Origin: Melitaea cinxia
Lineage: Eukaryota > Arthropoda > Insecta > Lepidoptera > Nymphalidae
Direction of reading: 5' to 3'
Assembly (NCBI RefSeq): GCF_905220565.1
Contig: NC_059415.1
Location: forward strand, 6,997,501-7,061,500
Length of the DNA stretch: 64,000 nt
Numbering within the stretch: position 1 is the stretch's first letter; each line of letters begins with the position of its first letter. Below the pieces are notes generated by a model. That model was given only the letters and a program-made list of their open reading frames with translations. It did not search any database and was not told where the DNA came from. Made by a program: the position numbers and the translations under genes. This document shows positions 9,771 through 21,564 of this stretch, piece after piece.

Positions 9771-10780
9771 TTACAATGTTAAATCGCTTACAATGCCGAC
9801 AGATGAATCCTATACAAGACATTATGAATTTTTATAAATAAAAAATCCTTCAGCAATTTACACATTTATTATTTTATACAAAACGTTTTTCTTAAAGCTC
9901 ACGGATACAAATATTCGTAGTCACTTTGTTCATGTCGAACTGTCCCCTGTGGCTCGAACTGCGCTGGATTTCAAAATAAGTGTGTAAAATTGAATAGCGT
10001 TTGTGTAAAGAATCGCTAACTCTTATGAGTTGTTTTGTCTATTGTTTAACGTTCTCTGATATGATATAGTAACAGTAGTGTCAGTATTATCCATTAAATA
10101 GTATAATGTAATAGTTTATTTTGCTTATATCCGATGAGTCGAAAGCGTCAAACTGTATAATAATTTGTTTAGCGTCTTCTATAGTATTTTAAGAAACACG
10201 ACGATCGCGTTAATGCACAAGCATACAACAAAGATTTAAAAAATTCAAAATTTTAAAAGTGAATGCCTCCAAATTGCATTTATTACATTATTAGTTATTG
10301 ATTTCTAATGTTTACGCGAATATCACTCATTATAATGAAGATTATTATTTTAAAGTTTTGCTCTCCGAAGCACGGTGCAGAAACTCAAATAACATATTTA
10401 TATAAATAAATATGTATAGCTGTATGTAACTATATTATAATTTACCTTCTTCTATGACAATATATCAGAGAAATTATGAAATTAAGGCCGGGATAAGTAC
10501 GTGACGCGAATGATACGTGTGGCCTTTGACACAGAGGCGTTATTACTGGGTAATCTGTGTATTAGTGAAACAAGAAAGACCTTGGTCTGCTGAAATGCAT
10601 GTATTACTACTGTTAAACACGTCTTACTTCAAATTAAATATTGGAAACTGTTTTTGGTAAAGTTTTTCTTAAATACTAGTTATATACTGTTTTCATAATT
10701 TTTTTTGTTCGCAGACAAAAAAAAGTTTAAGACATCAATCAAAATATTTTCCTCAGATTTTCATCAAAATTAAATGTAAT
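9771..10780. other. AT-rich with a short Penelope-end scrap
   Basis: Bases 10300-10345 repeat 'tttctaatgtttacgcgaat' and 'actcatt' from the Penelope terminal region, without the rest. A short scrap of SINE-B ('ctctccgaagcacggtg') lies at 10362-10378. Nothing else is recognised. Confidence 0.55.
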
Positions 10781-11922
10781 TTACGTAGATCGTCGGTCCA
10801 ACGGGCCGGAGGACGTCCCACACTGCGTTTGCCAAGACGCGGTCTCCACTCTAGGACCCGTCTACTCCAGCGGCCATCGGTCCTGCGACACAGATGACCA
10901 GCCCACTGCCACTTCAACTTGCTAATTCTGTGGGCAACGTCGGTTACTTTCGTTCTCTCGCGGATAGTCTCATTTCTAATCCTGTCTTTGAGAGAGACCC
11001 CAAGCATAGCCCGTTCCATTGCACGTTGAGCGACTTTAAACTTGTGGACCAGTCCCTTCGTCAGTGTCCACGTCTCGGCTCCGTATGTTAACACAGGCAG
11101 GACGCATTGCTCGAAAACTTTTGTCTTCAAGCATTGCGGCATCTTCAAAGTGAAGACTCGACGGAGTCTGCCAAACGCCGCCCAGCCCAACCGAATCCTC
11201 CTATCGGCCTCCTTCTCGAAGTTGTTGCGGCCTAGTTGGATAGTATGGCCTAGCTAAATATAATCCTGAACAACTTCGAGAAGGGTACCATCGACCGATA
11301 CCGGTATCGGTATGACTTGGTTGTTAAACATAACTTTCGTCTTATCCAAGTTCATACAGAGACCGACACGTCGGGAGGACTCGTTTAGGCCGGCCAGCAT
11401 TTGGCCTAACTCATCCAGCGTCTCCGCAAAGATAACAATATCGTCGGCGAAACGAAGGTGAGAGATGAATTCACCGTTGACGTTGATGCCTCGTTCCGCC
11501 CAATCCAAGGTCTTAAAAACATCATCTAGCGCAGTGGCAAACAGTTTCGGTGATATTACATCCCCCTGTCTTACCCCACGCCGGAGGGAAATAGGTCTTG
11601 TTCTTTGGTCATTGACATGAACGGTCATCGTCGCCGCGTCGTACATAGATTTTAGTACCTCGATATATCGCCAGTCGATATGACATCTCTGCAGAGAGTC
11701 CAGGACAGCCCAGGTCTCGACAGAGTCGAAGGCTTTCTCGTAGTCCACAAATGCCATACACAGCGGTTGATTATATTCTTCCGTCTTTTGGATAATCTGC
11801 CGAACAGTATGGATGTGGTCCACGGTGCTGTAGCCATTTCGAAACCCAGCCAGCTCTGGTGGTTGGAATTCGTCGAGTCTTCTGGCGAGACGATTCGTAA
11901 CAACCCTCGAAAACAGCTTATA
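10781..11922 (-). pseudogene. RTE-type LINE reverse transcriptase segment, inverted
   Basis: The minus strand encodes the reverse transcriptase and C-terminus of the LINE also present at 35178-37623, at high identity. The part at 11254-11823 has motif A 'AFVDYEKAFDSVETW', 'GVRQGDVISP' and the catalytic 'FADDIVIF'. A TAC-to-TAG change makes an in-frame stop at 11254-11256. The part at 10784-11190 holds the C-terminal domain ('LPVLTYGAETWTLT', 'WQWAGHLCRR', 'GRPPARWTDD'). The segment stops abruptly at 10781, before the last ~40 codons. Those codons lie in opposite orientation at 11928-12050. Endonuclease and N-terminal RT parts are missing. Confidence 0.92.
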
Positions 11923-11927
11923 TATTA

Positions 11928-12065
11928 GCCCGTTGGACCGACGATCTACGTAAGATTGCCGGTGTAGGCTGGATGAGGATTGCGGAAGACCGGGATGTCT
12001 GGCGCGAACTTGCGGAGGCGTATGTCCAGCAGTGGACTGCGATAGGCTGAAGTGTGTGTGTGTGT
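11928..12065 (+). mobile_element. 3' end of the RTE LINE, sense orientation
   Basis: Starts at 'gcccgttggaccgacgatct' and runs through the LINE's C-terminal codons, the stop, 'ggctgaagtg' and a (TG)n tail. Its first 26 bases duplicate the terminus of the inverted segment at 10781-10806. A 5-nt filler (11923-11927) separates the two. It is one insertion with the preceding feature. Confidence 0.9.
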
Positions 12066-12424
12066 AAGTGTAAATATTGCATTTATATTTTTTTTAAATC
12101 TGGTAATCTGTTCTCAAATAATAGTTTATTTATTTATTTATTTAAAAACTTAATCGGTTTTTGTTGAAAAAAAATCACTCAAAATCGCAATACAATCGTA
12201 TTACGATTGATTGCTTAGTCATAACGATTATTTTCCTACTATTTTTCCTAATCTTGTTTTTTACCTTAAAAAGGTTTTGAATATCGTAATTTTCTTTTCT
12301 ACGAACCTTATTCTAATTATAACGAATACGAAAAATATATAAAATTTGATGCAGTCGTTTAGAAGTAATGCTCGTAAATAAATTTCGTGTTTCATTTTAA
12401 CGTATTAACGTATTATATACTTTA
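12066..12424. other. AT-rich, nothing recognised
   Basis: Short 'ttta' tandem at 12126-12146, otherwise featureless. Confidence 0.5.
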
Positions 12425-14985
12425 TTGCACTTAAGAACAGAATGTACAGAAAATTACATATATAGTTGATGGCAAAGGTGGACTTATCCCTAGAAGAGAT
12501 CTCTTCCAGTCAACCGATGGTCATGAGAGAGAGTGTCATATAGCGGGGGACACAGTGCAAGAAATAACAATATTGAGAAAATAGTTGAATAACTGTAATA
12601 TATTACAAACTTATAAGTATAAATACATAAACACAGACATATCATACATATATATACATACCTTACATTTATACATACATACATATACATATATATACAT
12701 ACACACATACATACATACACACATAAATACATACAAATACATAACATAATAGAAAGGTAATTATATACTTATGATTGTAAATTGACTTGAGAAATAAAGT
12801 GCTCCTTTAATTTTCGTTTGAAGGAGACAAGGGAAGGACTTTTTTGGATACTTTCTGGGAGTTTGTTCCACAGTATAGAGGCGCGTACCGTAAATGAATT
12901 AAGTTTGAATTTTGTATTGCACTTTGGTACATCCAGCTTTGTTGTAATGCCAGGGCGCCTGGAACGATTAGGAGAGGGTTGGAAGTGAAAACGGGATCGA
13001 AGATAAGAAGGAGAGTTTGGATCACGTAGGATATTAAAGAGAGTAGATAGGATATGCATATCACGGCGAAGGCGAATAGGGAGCCATTTGATCTGAGCAC
13101 GGAAGTGAGAAATACGATCAAACTTTCGCAAGCCAAAAATGAAGCGTACTGCAAGATTCTGAAGTCGCTCCAACTTTCTAAGCAGCTCCTCTGTCACATC
13201 CAGATAGCATACATCGGCATAGTCAAGGATAGGTAGTAGAAGGGACTGCGCGAGCATATATTTGGTTTTGAAGGGAAGAAAATACTGGAGACGCTTGAGA
13301 GAGTGAATCGAGTAATGTATTCTCTTGCTGATTTCGTTAATATGAGCTTTCCAAGACAGGTTGCAGTCCATAATAAGGCCCAAATTTTTAACCTTATCAG
13401 AGTAAGGGATTGGGACCCCAGAGTAACAGATTTTAGGTACCAACTCCCAGTCAAGTCTGCCTCTTAACCGACTGCTACCAATAATGATGGCTTGTGATTT
13501 TGCAGGATTTACTAGCAGACCAAAAGACTCAGCCCAGACCTGAACAGCAGCAAGATCATTATTTAAAATTCCAACAGCCTCATCCAACTCCGTCAAGCTG
13601 AATGTCGGTATATTTGTAGATCATCTGCATACAGATGGAAGGGAGAAGTGATAACACGGGAAACATTATTAATAAAGACAGAAAACAGTAAAGGAGATAA
13701 TACGCCACCTTGTGGAACGCCAGCAGTGAGGTCCATCCAATACGACGAGCTATCATCGAGAGTCACACACTGCTGGCGTCCAGAAAGATAAGAGTGAAAC
13801 CAATCAATAGCTGTGGGTGAAATATTAACAGCTCGCAAGGTACCAAGAAGAATGTCGTAGTCAACAGAGTTAAAGGCACTGCTGAAGTCCAGCAAAATCA
13901 TGGCAGTGAGCTTGGTTTGATCCATCGCACACCTCACATCCTCCGAAACATTCAGCAGCGCTCCCACAGTGCTGTGGGATGGACGGAAACCGGATTGAAA
14001 AGGACATATGAGGTTGTGAGAGGAAAGATGGCTGTAAATTTGACTATGCACGACGGATTCTAGGACTTTGGAGAGTAGAGGAAGAATAGAAATAGGACGA
14101 AATTGAGAAGGATTAGTAGGATTGGCGGTTTTAGGAAGGGGTATGACTAGGGCTTTCTTCCATAGTGATGGAAAGACATTGCATGTAAGTGAAAAGTTAA
14201 TAATGTGTGTTATTACAGGTGCAATGTCCTCCAACACAGGAAGAATCATGTCGAGGCTGAGGCTATCGCTACCAATAGCCTTTGTTGATATGGAACGGAC
14301 ATGCTTCTTGATAGTTTCTTGTGAGACTGTTTCGAAAGAAAAGAGAGGTAGGTCTGGTGGAACAAGAGTAGATAAAAATGAAAGAGTAGAAAATTTTGTA
14401 TTAGAATCCACAGTTATAGGAGGGGTAGTAAAGTAAGTATTTAAAGAGTTGAGATCAACGGAACTTTTGCAAGTTACCGTGGATTTGCCCACACCTAATG
14501 ACCTTAAGAACCTCCAAGCTTGCGCTTGGCAGAGATTCTGAATTGAAGAGTGGATGTAACGGCGTTTAGCATCCCTGCACAATCTGTTGCAGATGTTACG
14601 AAGCTTTTTGTACACATTCAAGTTTTCTTCCGTTGGATTTTTTTGTTTTTCGTTTTCGCTCTATCGCGTTTGGCCATTGTTCTTTTAATAACAGGTGTTA
14701 ACCAGGGAGCAGGAAGATGTTTAATACGTACAGGTTTTACAGGTGCATGTGTGTCGTAAATTCTAATTAGTTCAGCAGTAAATGAGGTGACCATATCATT
14801 GATATTGCTTGCTGCGAGTGTAGTGGACCAATCAGTGTTTTTAATGTCCTCTCTCAAGCGTTCTAAATCCATATGCTTAAAATTTCGCTGAAAAAGAACT
14901 TTACCTCTAACCTTGGGAGGGCGTACTTTATATGCAAGAAAAATAAGGTCGTGGTGAGAAAAGGGGGCTGTCATTTTTATCTATA
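12425..14985 (-). mobile_element. CR1/L2-type LINE, 5' truncated
   Basis: On the minus strand: the end of an endonuclease domain, a reverse transcriptase, a C-terminal domain, and a 3' UTR at about 12425-12768 that ends 'gtgcaataaagtatata'. The UTR includes 'ggataagtccacctttg', which resembles the separate LINE 3' end at 46140-46310. A TG/TA-rich microsatellite (about 12600-12750) has expanded in the UTR. No convincing target-site duplication is seen. Confidence 0.88.
12769..14974 (-). pseudogene. LINE ORF2 (endonuclease end, RT, C-terminal domain), two frameshifts
   Basis: Three consecutive minus-strand frames form one protein. 14974-14618 starts in the endonuclease tail ('SHHDLIFLAYKVRPPK', where the family has SDH). 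14621-13593 is the reverse transcriptase: 'FRPISILPLLSKVLE' (residues 174-188 of that frame), motif A 'LDFSSAFNSVD' (244-254), motif B 'GVPQGGVLSP' (301-310), motif C 'YADDLQIY' (331-338). 13596-12769 is the C-terminal RT/thumb region ('VKNLGLIMDCNLSWKAHI', 'LKRLQYFLPFK'). The first frame change is at a T7 run (14638-14644), best explained by one lost base. The second is near 13596, also one base. With YADD present, the RT itself was probably once functional. Confidence 0.9.
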
Positions 14986-15439
14986 TAAAGATTTATATCA
15001 CTTTAAAATAGATTAATCTTCAAAAGTAAATATATCATTTTATATAAATATACATATTTAGTCAGAAAGTAAAAGGGTTCAGTGAATTATAAAAAAAAAA
15101 CTTTATTAAGACCTCTTATGAATAGTTCAATGAACTTGACACAATATTCTCGCACTGTTTGTTCCTCGTGTATGTATAGCTTGAGCAAATAATAAATATC
15201 AAATAACGTTGTTATGTATATTTATTATTTGCTCAAAGAGAAATCGGAGAAGATAAACAAAAAAATCTATTTTTATTATTTCGTTAAGCAAACACGTCAA
15301 TAAGTGTTAATGTGATTGTGGCAAAAAATTCGCGAAATGTGAAATTTTGTTTATAAGTACTTTCACAGTAATACTTTGCCACAAAAAGACTGCTGACTGT
15401 AAAATAGTTATAAAGAAATAAATGTGTAATATGATATAC
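14986..15439. other. AT-rich with a 19-bp inverted repeat
   Basis: Perfect 19-bp arms at 15181-15199 and 15218-15236 ('ttgagcaaataataaatat' and complement) with an 18-nt spacer. No other feature. Confidence 0.7.
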
Positions 15440-15640
15440 TCACATGGTCTTTCGTTCCTAAGGTAAGCGACTTAACGGTTGGGTTATATTGCACCTAGAT
15501 AAGTATACATATAAATAATAAATAGATACAAATAAATACGTATATTACACCCAGACTCGGGGCGGAACTCTAACCTACAGCCCCGGAGAAGGAAGCAGGG
15601 TCGCTGTAAACTGAGCCATTGTACTAGTCCAGTTAGTTTC
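15440..15640 (-). repeat. SINE-C, degenerate copy
   Basis: On the minus strand: a tRNA-like head with eroded box B ('gtaggttagagttccgcccc'), the body 'ctgggtgtaatatacg', and a tail 'taagtcgcttaccttagga' that matches 2737-2830. Confidence 0.65.
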
Positions 15641-16189
15641 ATGCTATGCAATACAGAACTACCATCTCAGTGTTATGATGCTCTGTATCATCATGTGCAA
15701 TACCTAGTCAATATTATTTTAGGACACGACTTAGAGAATATTAATGATTTTCTTTGCTTATCTTAGGATATAACCCCAAGCTGGCTGTCGGGTCAAAGTT
15801 TAATTAGCTAAGTTTAACACGGGCTTAAATATCGTTTAAGCATAGCCTCGTAGATACAGGAACAAGTTAGTACTAGTGTGCTAATGATTGTTAATGTATG
15901 AACCTTTTTGAGCCTCTACAATTATGTAACCACCAAGTCCTTAAGTGTTGCTGAAAAACATAAATGTAATAGAGACATGTGTTTGTGTGTTTCTGTGTGC
16001 AGATTGGATTCCTATGCGGGAGTGTTATGTTATTATGCCATAATAAGTTTATCATAGCGTATGGTAATAAATTCTAAATTATATATAATATAAGTATAAA
16101 TAATATCTTAATAATATAAATCTTATATTAATATAAAAATAAGTATATATAATATGCTAATAATACATTGATAAGTAGTTTAGCATACT
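15641..16189. other. AT-rich, nothing recognised
   Basis: No supported feature. 16080-16160 is a low-complexity 'ataatataa' tract. Confidence 0.5.
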
Positions 16190-16199
16190 ACTTGTTCAG

Positions 16200-16528
16200 C
16201 TGTGTGGCTACGGCAATAAAGAATATAGCCACCCCCTCTCTTCCCGTGGGTATCGTAAGAGGCGACTAAGGAATAACACAGTTCCACTATCACCTTGGAA
16301 CTTAAAAAGCCGACCGATGGCGGGATAACTAACCAACTGCTGGCTTTGAAATACACAGGGCGAAGGCAGCAGCGTCTTCGGTGCGAAAAAGCCAGCCCTG
16401 CGGTCAACAACCCGCCTGCCCAGCGCGGTGACTATGGGCAACACACATGAGTTCACGCAATTTTTGGCGCAAACTTGTGGAGGCCTATGTCCAACATGGA
16501 CTGCGATAGGCTGAAGTGAGTGATGATG
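16200..16528 (+). repeat. SINE-A, near full length with target duplication
   Basis: Begins 'ctgtgtggctacggcaataa' and ends with the RTE-like tail and 'gtgagtgatgatg'. It is flanked by 10-bp direct repeats 'acttgttcag' at 16190-16199 and 16529-16538. Minus-strand reading frames over it are incidental. Confidence 0.9.
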
Positions 16529-16720
16529 ACTTGTTCAGTACTTATTTATTAATGGTTATAATGTCATCAACAATAATAAAATTAATATACAATGTATGAA
16601 AGAATTGTAGTTTTCTGCTCTAATACCAGACTTTTCCAAAAGGTTGTTTACTTTAAAGCTATTATGTGTTCTTTCTCAGTACCTGTATAAAAAGAAGTAT
16701 AACGGTGATTAATTCTTTCA
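16529..16720. other. Flank shared with the window start
   Basis: Bases 16529-16578 match 223-272 almost exactly. The rest is AT-rich. Confidence 0.7.
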
Positions 16721-16775
16721 GCCTGTAACGTCCCACTGCTGGGCATAGACCTTTTTCTATATGTAAATGAAGATA
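16721..16775 (-). repeat. SINE-B tail fragment
   Basis: Contains 'cagcctgtaacgtcccactg' followed by 'ctgggcatagac', the inverted end of the SINE-B tail, and breaks off after about 50 bp. Confidence 0.75.
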
Positions 16776-18145
16776 CGTTTAGTAAAAATAATATCTAGCA
16801 AACGAACATTTTTAGGATCCAGCACCTCATCAATTTGTAACTTCATCATTTTTTTTTCGATCTAAGCTATAATTATTTAACTATTTATTTATTAGGTTAG
16901 TCAACAGCTGTTTACACCGATACATAAATGTTTAACACCATAATGGCTAACACCGCATGCAAAAATCACAGTTGCACTTAGTAAAAACAATAGAGTAAAT
17001 TAAAACTTTATCAAAAAGGACATAATATAAGTCAAATAAAAAAACAATGTAAATGTTTTACATCAAGAACAAAAATATTTAAACAAATTCAACAACTGGT
17101 TGTAAGCTTATACTTACACAAATTATGGTTGCATCACTCAATACAATAAAGTAACAATCAATCAATATCAAATAAAGTTTCAAACTTACATCAAATCAGA
17201 TCATAATATAGTCATATCATAACCTTTTTCTTCTTTTTTCACAACTTCTGCTTTTGTTTTTTACAATTTCAAATTTCATTTGATTATCTCGTTCCCTTTC
17301 CATTATAATGAAGATTCATAACCCAAGTGAAAAAAAAAGAAAAAAATAATAATAAAATGAATAAAAAATTAAAATTTTTTACATGACTGACAAGGTATGC
17401 AATTTATTTATTCATCCTAAATTCATTAATTACTATATCAAATAACATATTTTTAGAACGAAATCACTTTTGTTTAAAACAATGGCAATAAAAAGAATTG
17501 AATTTATAGTTTATCATGCATAACAATTTATGTAAAACTATACCTAATACAATACATAAAATTAAAATTTAAAAATTTAAAAAATTATATCTATAGAACT
17601 TCGCATAGGAGTCATAGTTGATATCAACCATATCACTGCACACACACACAGCTTCACAGCTTATTATTTTAATTATAATTAAAATAGTTATATAATGCTT
17701 AAAACATGAGATATAGTCTACGTTTAGTTGTGTTGAAAGATAATATATAGCTACTTTTCACGTTTAAACTGAGCTGAACCTAATCAGCCTGACCGTTTTC
17801 TCGCACCAGTAAACCAGACTAATTTTCCATTTATATAGTATCATTATTAAGTCAATCGTTAGGAATCTATTACCAACGTTTGCCAAAGTCAATTGAAGCG
17901 TTAAAGCACTAAGCGGTAACGTCAATATATACATAAAGAGTAAATGCACTCCCTCAGTAAATATATGCATAAAGACGGTTAGGTGCCGTGTTTAGTATTC
18001 TGCAGTAATTTACCACTACCTGCAGATAATATGGATCGATTTTACGACAGACACTAAATCTATTTAGTTACACCCATGTTATCGTCACTTGGATTATGAG
18101 ATGCTCTAAAATATGTCTCGATTAGAAGCTTTACTAATGCAATAA
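16776..18145. other. AT-rich, nothing recognised
   Basis: 1.4 kb of AT-rich DNA with A/T runs. No repeat shared within the window and no credible ORF. Confidence 0.5.
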
Positions 18146-18560
18146 GGCTATCAAACGAACAAAAATACCGACTTCAATTAACTTGGACAAGTAATAGAAC
18201 GTAGGTAGTCGAAAATATGTAGATAGTCAATTAAATATGCATGATAGCAGCAGGAAATATCCTGATCTAAATCTTGAGGTACCCGACTGGGGAAGCATCT
18301 TGATTTTACAGAAGTTAACAGATAAATAATATTGTGTTAAAGCAGTGTTGTACTCCTGTGGTTAGTAAGGTGTCAAATCTCGACCAAATTTACACGGGAT
18401 CCACACTACAAACATTGGATTATTAAAAAAAAAATCACCAGAATCGGTGCACTGATTAGTATTACCGAAAGTACTAACGATTAGTACTAAGTAAAAAAAA
18501 GGAGGTAACATACATAAAAAAAAATATAATCTAATTGAGAACCTCCTTTTTGTAGTCAGT
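18146..18560 (-). repeat. Dispersed repeat H, copy 2
   Basis: The left end 'ccgacttcaattaacttgg' plus 'cgtaggtagtcgaaaat', and the right end 'gagaacctcctttttgtagt', correspond to the two ends of the copy at 19040-19492. The middle is diverged. Confidence 0.6.
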
Positions 18561-18611
18561 TAAAAATGTTAAAAAATGGTTAAGTAAAAGTGTCCTTATT
18601 ATATTTAAATA

Positions 18612-18825
18612 TTAGCTGACCCCGCAAACGTTTCTTTGCCATATATGTTATTAACCCACTTAATCCCCCCCCCCTTATAACGTAGGGGTGTGAAAAATAG
18701 AAGTTAGCCGATTCTCAGATCTACCCGATATGCCCGCAAAATTTTATTAAAATCGGTCGAGCCGTTTCGGAGGAGTTCAATGTTTAACACCATGACATGA
18801 GAATTTTATATATTAGATTATATAA
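18612..18825 (+). repeat. Dispersed repeat F, copy 1
   Basis: Starts 'tagctgaccccgcaaacgtt' and contains 'ttagccgattctcagatcta' and 'aatcggtcgagccgtttcgg'. It matches 57958-58165 over about 200 bp. A run of 11 C's is present. Non-coding. Confidence 0.8.
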
Positions 18826-18877
18826 CGATATAGTTCTATCAGTTTCTAAAATTTTGTATAAATAATAACACCTAGTT

Positions 18878-18960
18878 AACAATGAATGTTCAAAAGTATT
18901 GTAAGTAAAGTTTCAAGTAGGCTTACTTCAATTAAGAAATTTTTGATTTTCATTTTGTAT
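18878..18960 (+). repeat. Repeat K 3' end, worn copy
   Basis: 'gtaggcttacttcaattaag' followed by 'tttttgattttcattttg' resembles the end of the copy at 22985-23125. Confidence 0.5.
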
Positions 18961-19039
18961 AATTGAAGGATTTTAAAATGATCTTGGAGGACATCTACTA
19001 GGACTGAAAACAAAATATAATATACTGTAAATATATTAT

Positions 19040-19492
19040 TATAAATACAAGTTCAACCGACTTCAAAAAAGAAGGAGGTTACTCAATTCGACCGATTGAT
19101 AACTATATATAAATAATATTTTTTATGTATGTTCGGGGATAACCTCGTCGTTTATGAACAGATTTTGATAATTCTTTTTTTGTTGGAAATGAGATATCCC
19201 TGGTGTGGTACCATGATAAGAAAACCAGGATCTGATGATGAAATCTCAGAGAAATCGAGGGAAACTAAAAATCCACATAACTTTTTACTGAGTGTACCGA
19301 TTTTGATAATTTTTAATTTAATCGAAAGCCGATGTTTATCACGTGATCACATTTAAATTTCATCGAGATCTGATTACAACTTTTTGAGTAATCTTTGATA
19401 ATGCGTATTTACTTGACTATTTTTTCGTCTACCTACGTTATATTACTTGTCGATATAATTGAAGTCGGTTTTTCTTCGTTTGTCTGCAAACA
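19040..19492 (+). repeat. Dispersed repeat H, longest copy
   Basis: Runs from 'gttcaaccgacttcaaaaaa' to 'gtcgatataattgaagtcgg' and 'tttgtctgcaaacacaatt'. Both ends carry 'cgacttcaa' in opposite orientation, so short inverted termini are possible. Plus-strand frames at 19129-19356 and 19459-19656 have no recognised domain. Confidence 0.65.
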
Positions 19493-19952
19493 CAATTATT
19501 GTCTTATTAATTTCTGTATATGTCAAAAATATTACGCCGATTTATACATTTATAGTGGAACAACACATAGATAATCATTCTTATAATACAGTTTGTATAA
19601 AGCCATATTTCGTAAGAAAATGGTTTCTTACTTATTTGATTTACTTACTTTCTTAATGTTTACCAAATTTTAAATAAAATCTTCAGTAAAGACATATTTT
19701 TAAAGCAAAGTATTACCCGAACTTAATTTAAAATGAATCAATAACAATTTAAAGCTAGAACGTTGAAATATTAATTTGATATTGTCTTTAAAATTTAATT
19801 GTGAAACTCTACACTGCCTCATTTCGATCAGGGCATATTCAATTTAATTGACACTGAAATTATACTCTTGGATCAAAAAGTAAACCAATTATTAGTAAAA
19901 TTATTATTGTCAGTAAAAGTTAAATCAGTTTATTCAATACTATGTAAAGATA
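19493..19952. other. AT-rich, nothing recognised
   Basis: No supported feature. Confidence 0.5.
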
Positions 19953-20408
19953 TCTATACATATTATAATAAAAGGGCAGGAAAGTAAAAACTGTACATTG
20001 AATATTTTTTTAAAAGAATACTTGGGGTGTGATCTACAATCGATACCGAAGCCAAAAATATAGTTTTTAGAATTTTTGTCTGTTTGTCTGTTTGTCTGTA
20101 TGTATGTCCGGGATAAACTCAAAAAGTACCGCATGGGTTTACTTCAAATTTGGCACGAATATTATTAAGAATTCTGGTTAACATATAGGCTACATATTAT
20201 CATGCTATCACCTACGGGGAACGAGCAGTGAACCTTTATTTCCTCAGCACATTCTGTAACAACGTGTAATCTAACGACGCATATTTGAATGTTGTTGTTA
20301 TTATGTTAATAACCATGCTATAAGCTAGCTTCATACTATAAATAAAGACATTCTGTAGTATATTTAGTATCAGCATTGCACCCGTGCGAAGCCGGGGCGG
20401 GTCGCTAG
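19953..20408 (+). mobile_element. Non-autonomous Helitron, copy 1
   Basis: Starts TC ('tctatacatattataataaa') after an A and ends 'gaagccggggcgggtcgctag' style with CTAG followed by T. That is the TC...CTRR structure and A/T insertion site of Helitrons. A GC-rich hairpin-forming stretch precedes the 3' end. It is about 90% alike to the copy at 34094. There is no Rep/helicase, so it depends on an autonomous relative. The internal 'gtctgtttgtctgtttgtct' tract is a short tandem repeat. Confidence 0.88.
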
Positions 20409-20414
20409 TATAAT

Positions 20415-20578
20415 CCCGGGGCGAGGTGGCGAATGCTAGCGCGACCCCATTTCGCCCCACCTAGGCGGACGACTGCTCACACGTGGTGGTCTTTAGGCAG
20501 TAGGAGTCTGACATAACCCTCTGGCGCCCCCGCGCCGGATCCCGGATCCATGATAGATTTTCCCCACGTAAAAAAAAA
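20415..20578 (+). mobile_element. 5'-truncated LINE end with poly-A inserted at the Helitron terminus
   Basis: A 164-bp GC-rich insert ending 'tgatagattttccccacgta' plus A's. It is flanked by 15-bp direct repeats 'ggtcgctagtataat' (20400-20414 and 20579-20593). The duplicated target contains the Helitron's CTAG end. The last ~110 bp match the 3' end of the larger insert at 46420-47271. Confidence 0.9.
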
Positions 20579-20725
20579 GGTCGCTAGTATAATATAAAAA
20601 TATATGAATGATGAAATTACGTGAAACTTGAGAATGTTTTTATATCCTTTTATTTTAATTACATCTATGCTTTCAATGAAGCAGATTACTGCTAAGACGT
20701 TTTTCTAAGGTTCAGCATTAAATTG

Positions 20726-20945
20726 ACAGCGCGTTGGCGCAGCGGTCACAGCGCCAACGCTGGCGCCAAACGATTGCGCTGACCAAGCGGGTTCGATCCC
20801 CGCTCAAGACCGACATTTGTATTGGCCATATAGATGTTTGTCGTGGTTTGGACGTTTGTGCATGTGTATTGTGTGTGTTTCCGGACTCCCGACACAGGAA
20901 TAAATCCTACTGGGGCCGTTGAGATTGAAGCCTTTATTTATTTAA
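20726..20945 (+). repeat. SINE-D, full length
   Basis: tRNA-derived head with box A 'gcgttggcgcagcggtca' and box B 'agcgggttcgatccccgc', then 'catttgtattggccatatag', 'gtttccggactcccgacaca' and an AT-rich tail. It contains a repeated 'gcgccaacgctggcgccaa' expansion between the boxes, which lengthens the head. Confidence 0.88.
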
Positions 20946-21564
20946 AATAAGTCTTCCAAAAATTGTTCATTGCGTACTAACTACATTCTTTTTACCTAAA
21001 TGTATGAAAAATAAAGGCCCTGCTTGTAGTCCGACAGTACAATGTACAACAAATGAAAAGTATTATTAATAGATCATTATTTACTAGGAAATTTGAATGA
21101 TATTGCTGAAAGAATTTGTATTTATATTTAAACAAAACATCTTTTAACCGAACTGTGTTAATTTACTTCGCTTCCCGTAGGGTTTCCAGAAATTCATGAA
21201 ATTTGGTTTGTACAGGAATTCGATGCCTTGTCTGCGTCTAGTAATTAAGCTTGTCCGAGATTGTAAAGTCAAAGTTTCAAACTCTGATGTTCAGGAACAA
21301 TTAACGCGCAATTAAAACGAGTATAAGGGTTTAGATATACTTTAGAGATAATGATAACAAGACTTCGGAGTTGAAGGATAACAAGATGTTAACATAGCTA
21401 TAGAGGGTATGTTGCATCGGCTCAAATTGTCAATTTTATATCTTTTAGTAAATATATACGTTATTTACTGTATACATTTTGTGATGCCGTGCTGAAATAG
21501 ACCAGTTAAAGTAAGCTTATCCCGCAGATATTCTAATTTACTACAATATAATTGGTCCAAGGGC
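20946..21564. other. AT-rich, nothing recognised
   Basis: No supported feature. Confidence 0.5.

Noticed and set aside
12490..12747. Minus-strand 85-codon Cys/Tyr-rich frame
   Set aside because: It is a translation of the TG/TA microsatellite in the LINE 3' UTR, not a cysteine-rich peptide gene.
20726..20820. Possible true tRNA gene
   Set aside because: Box A and box B are present but no cloverleaf with an anticodon arm and paired acceptor stem can be drawn. SINE body and tail follow directly, and sister copies exist.
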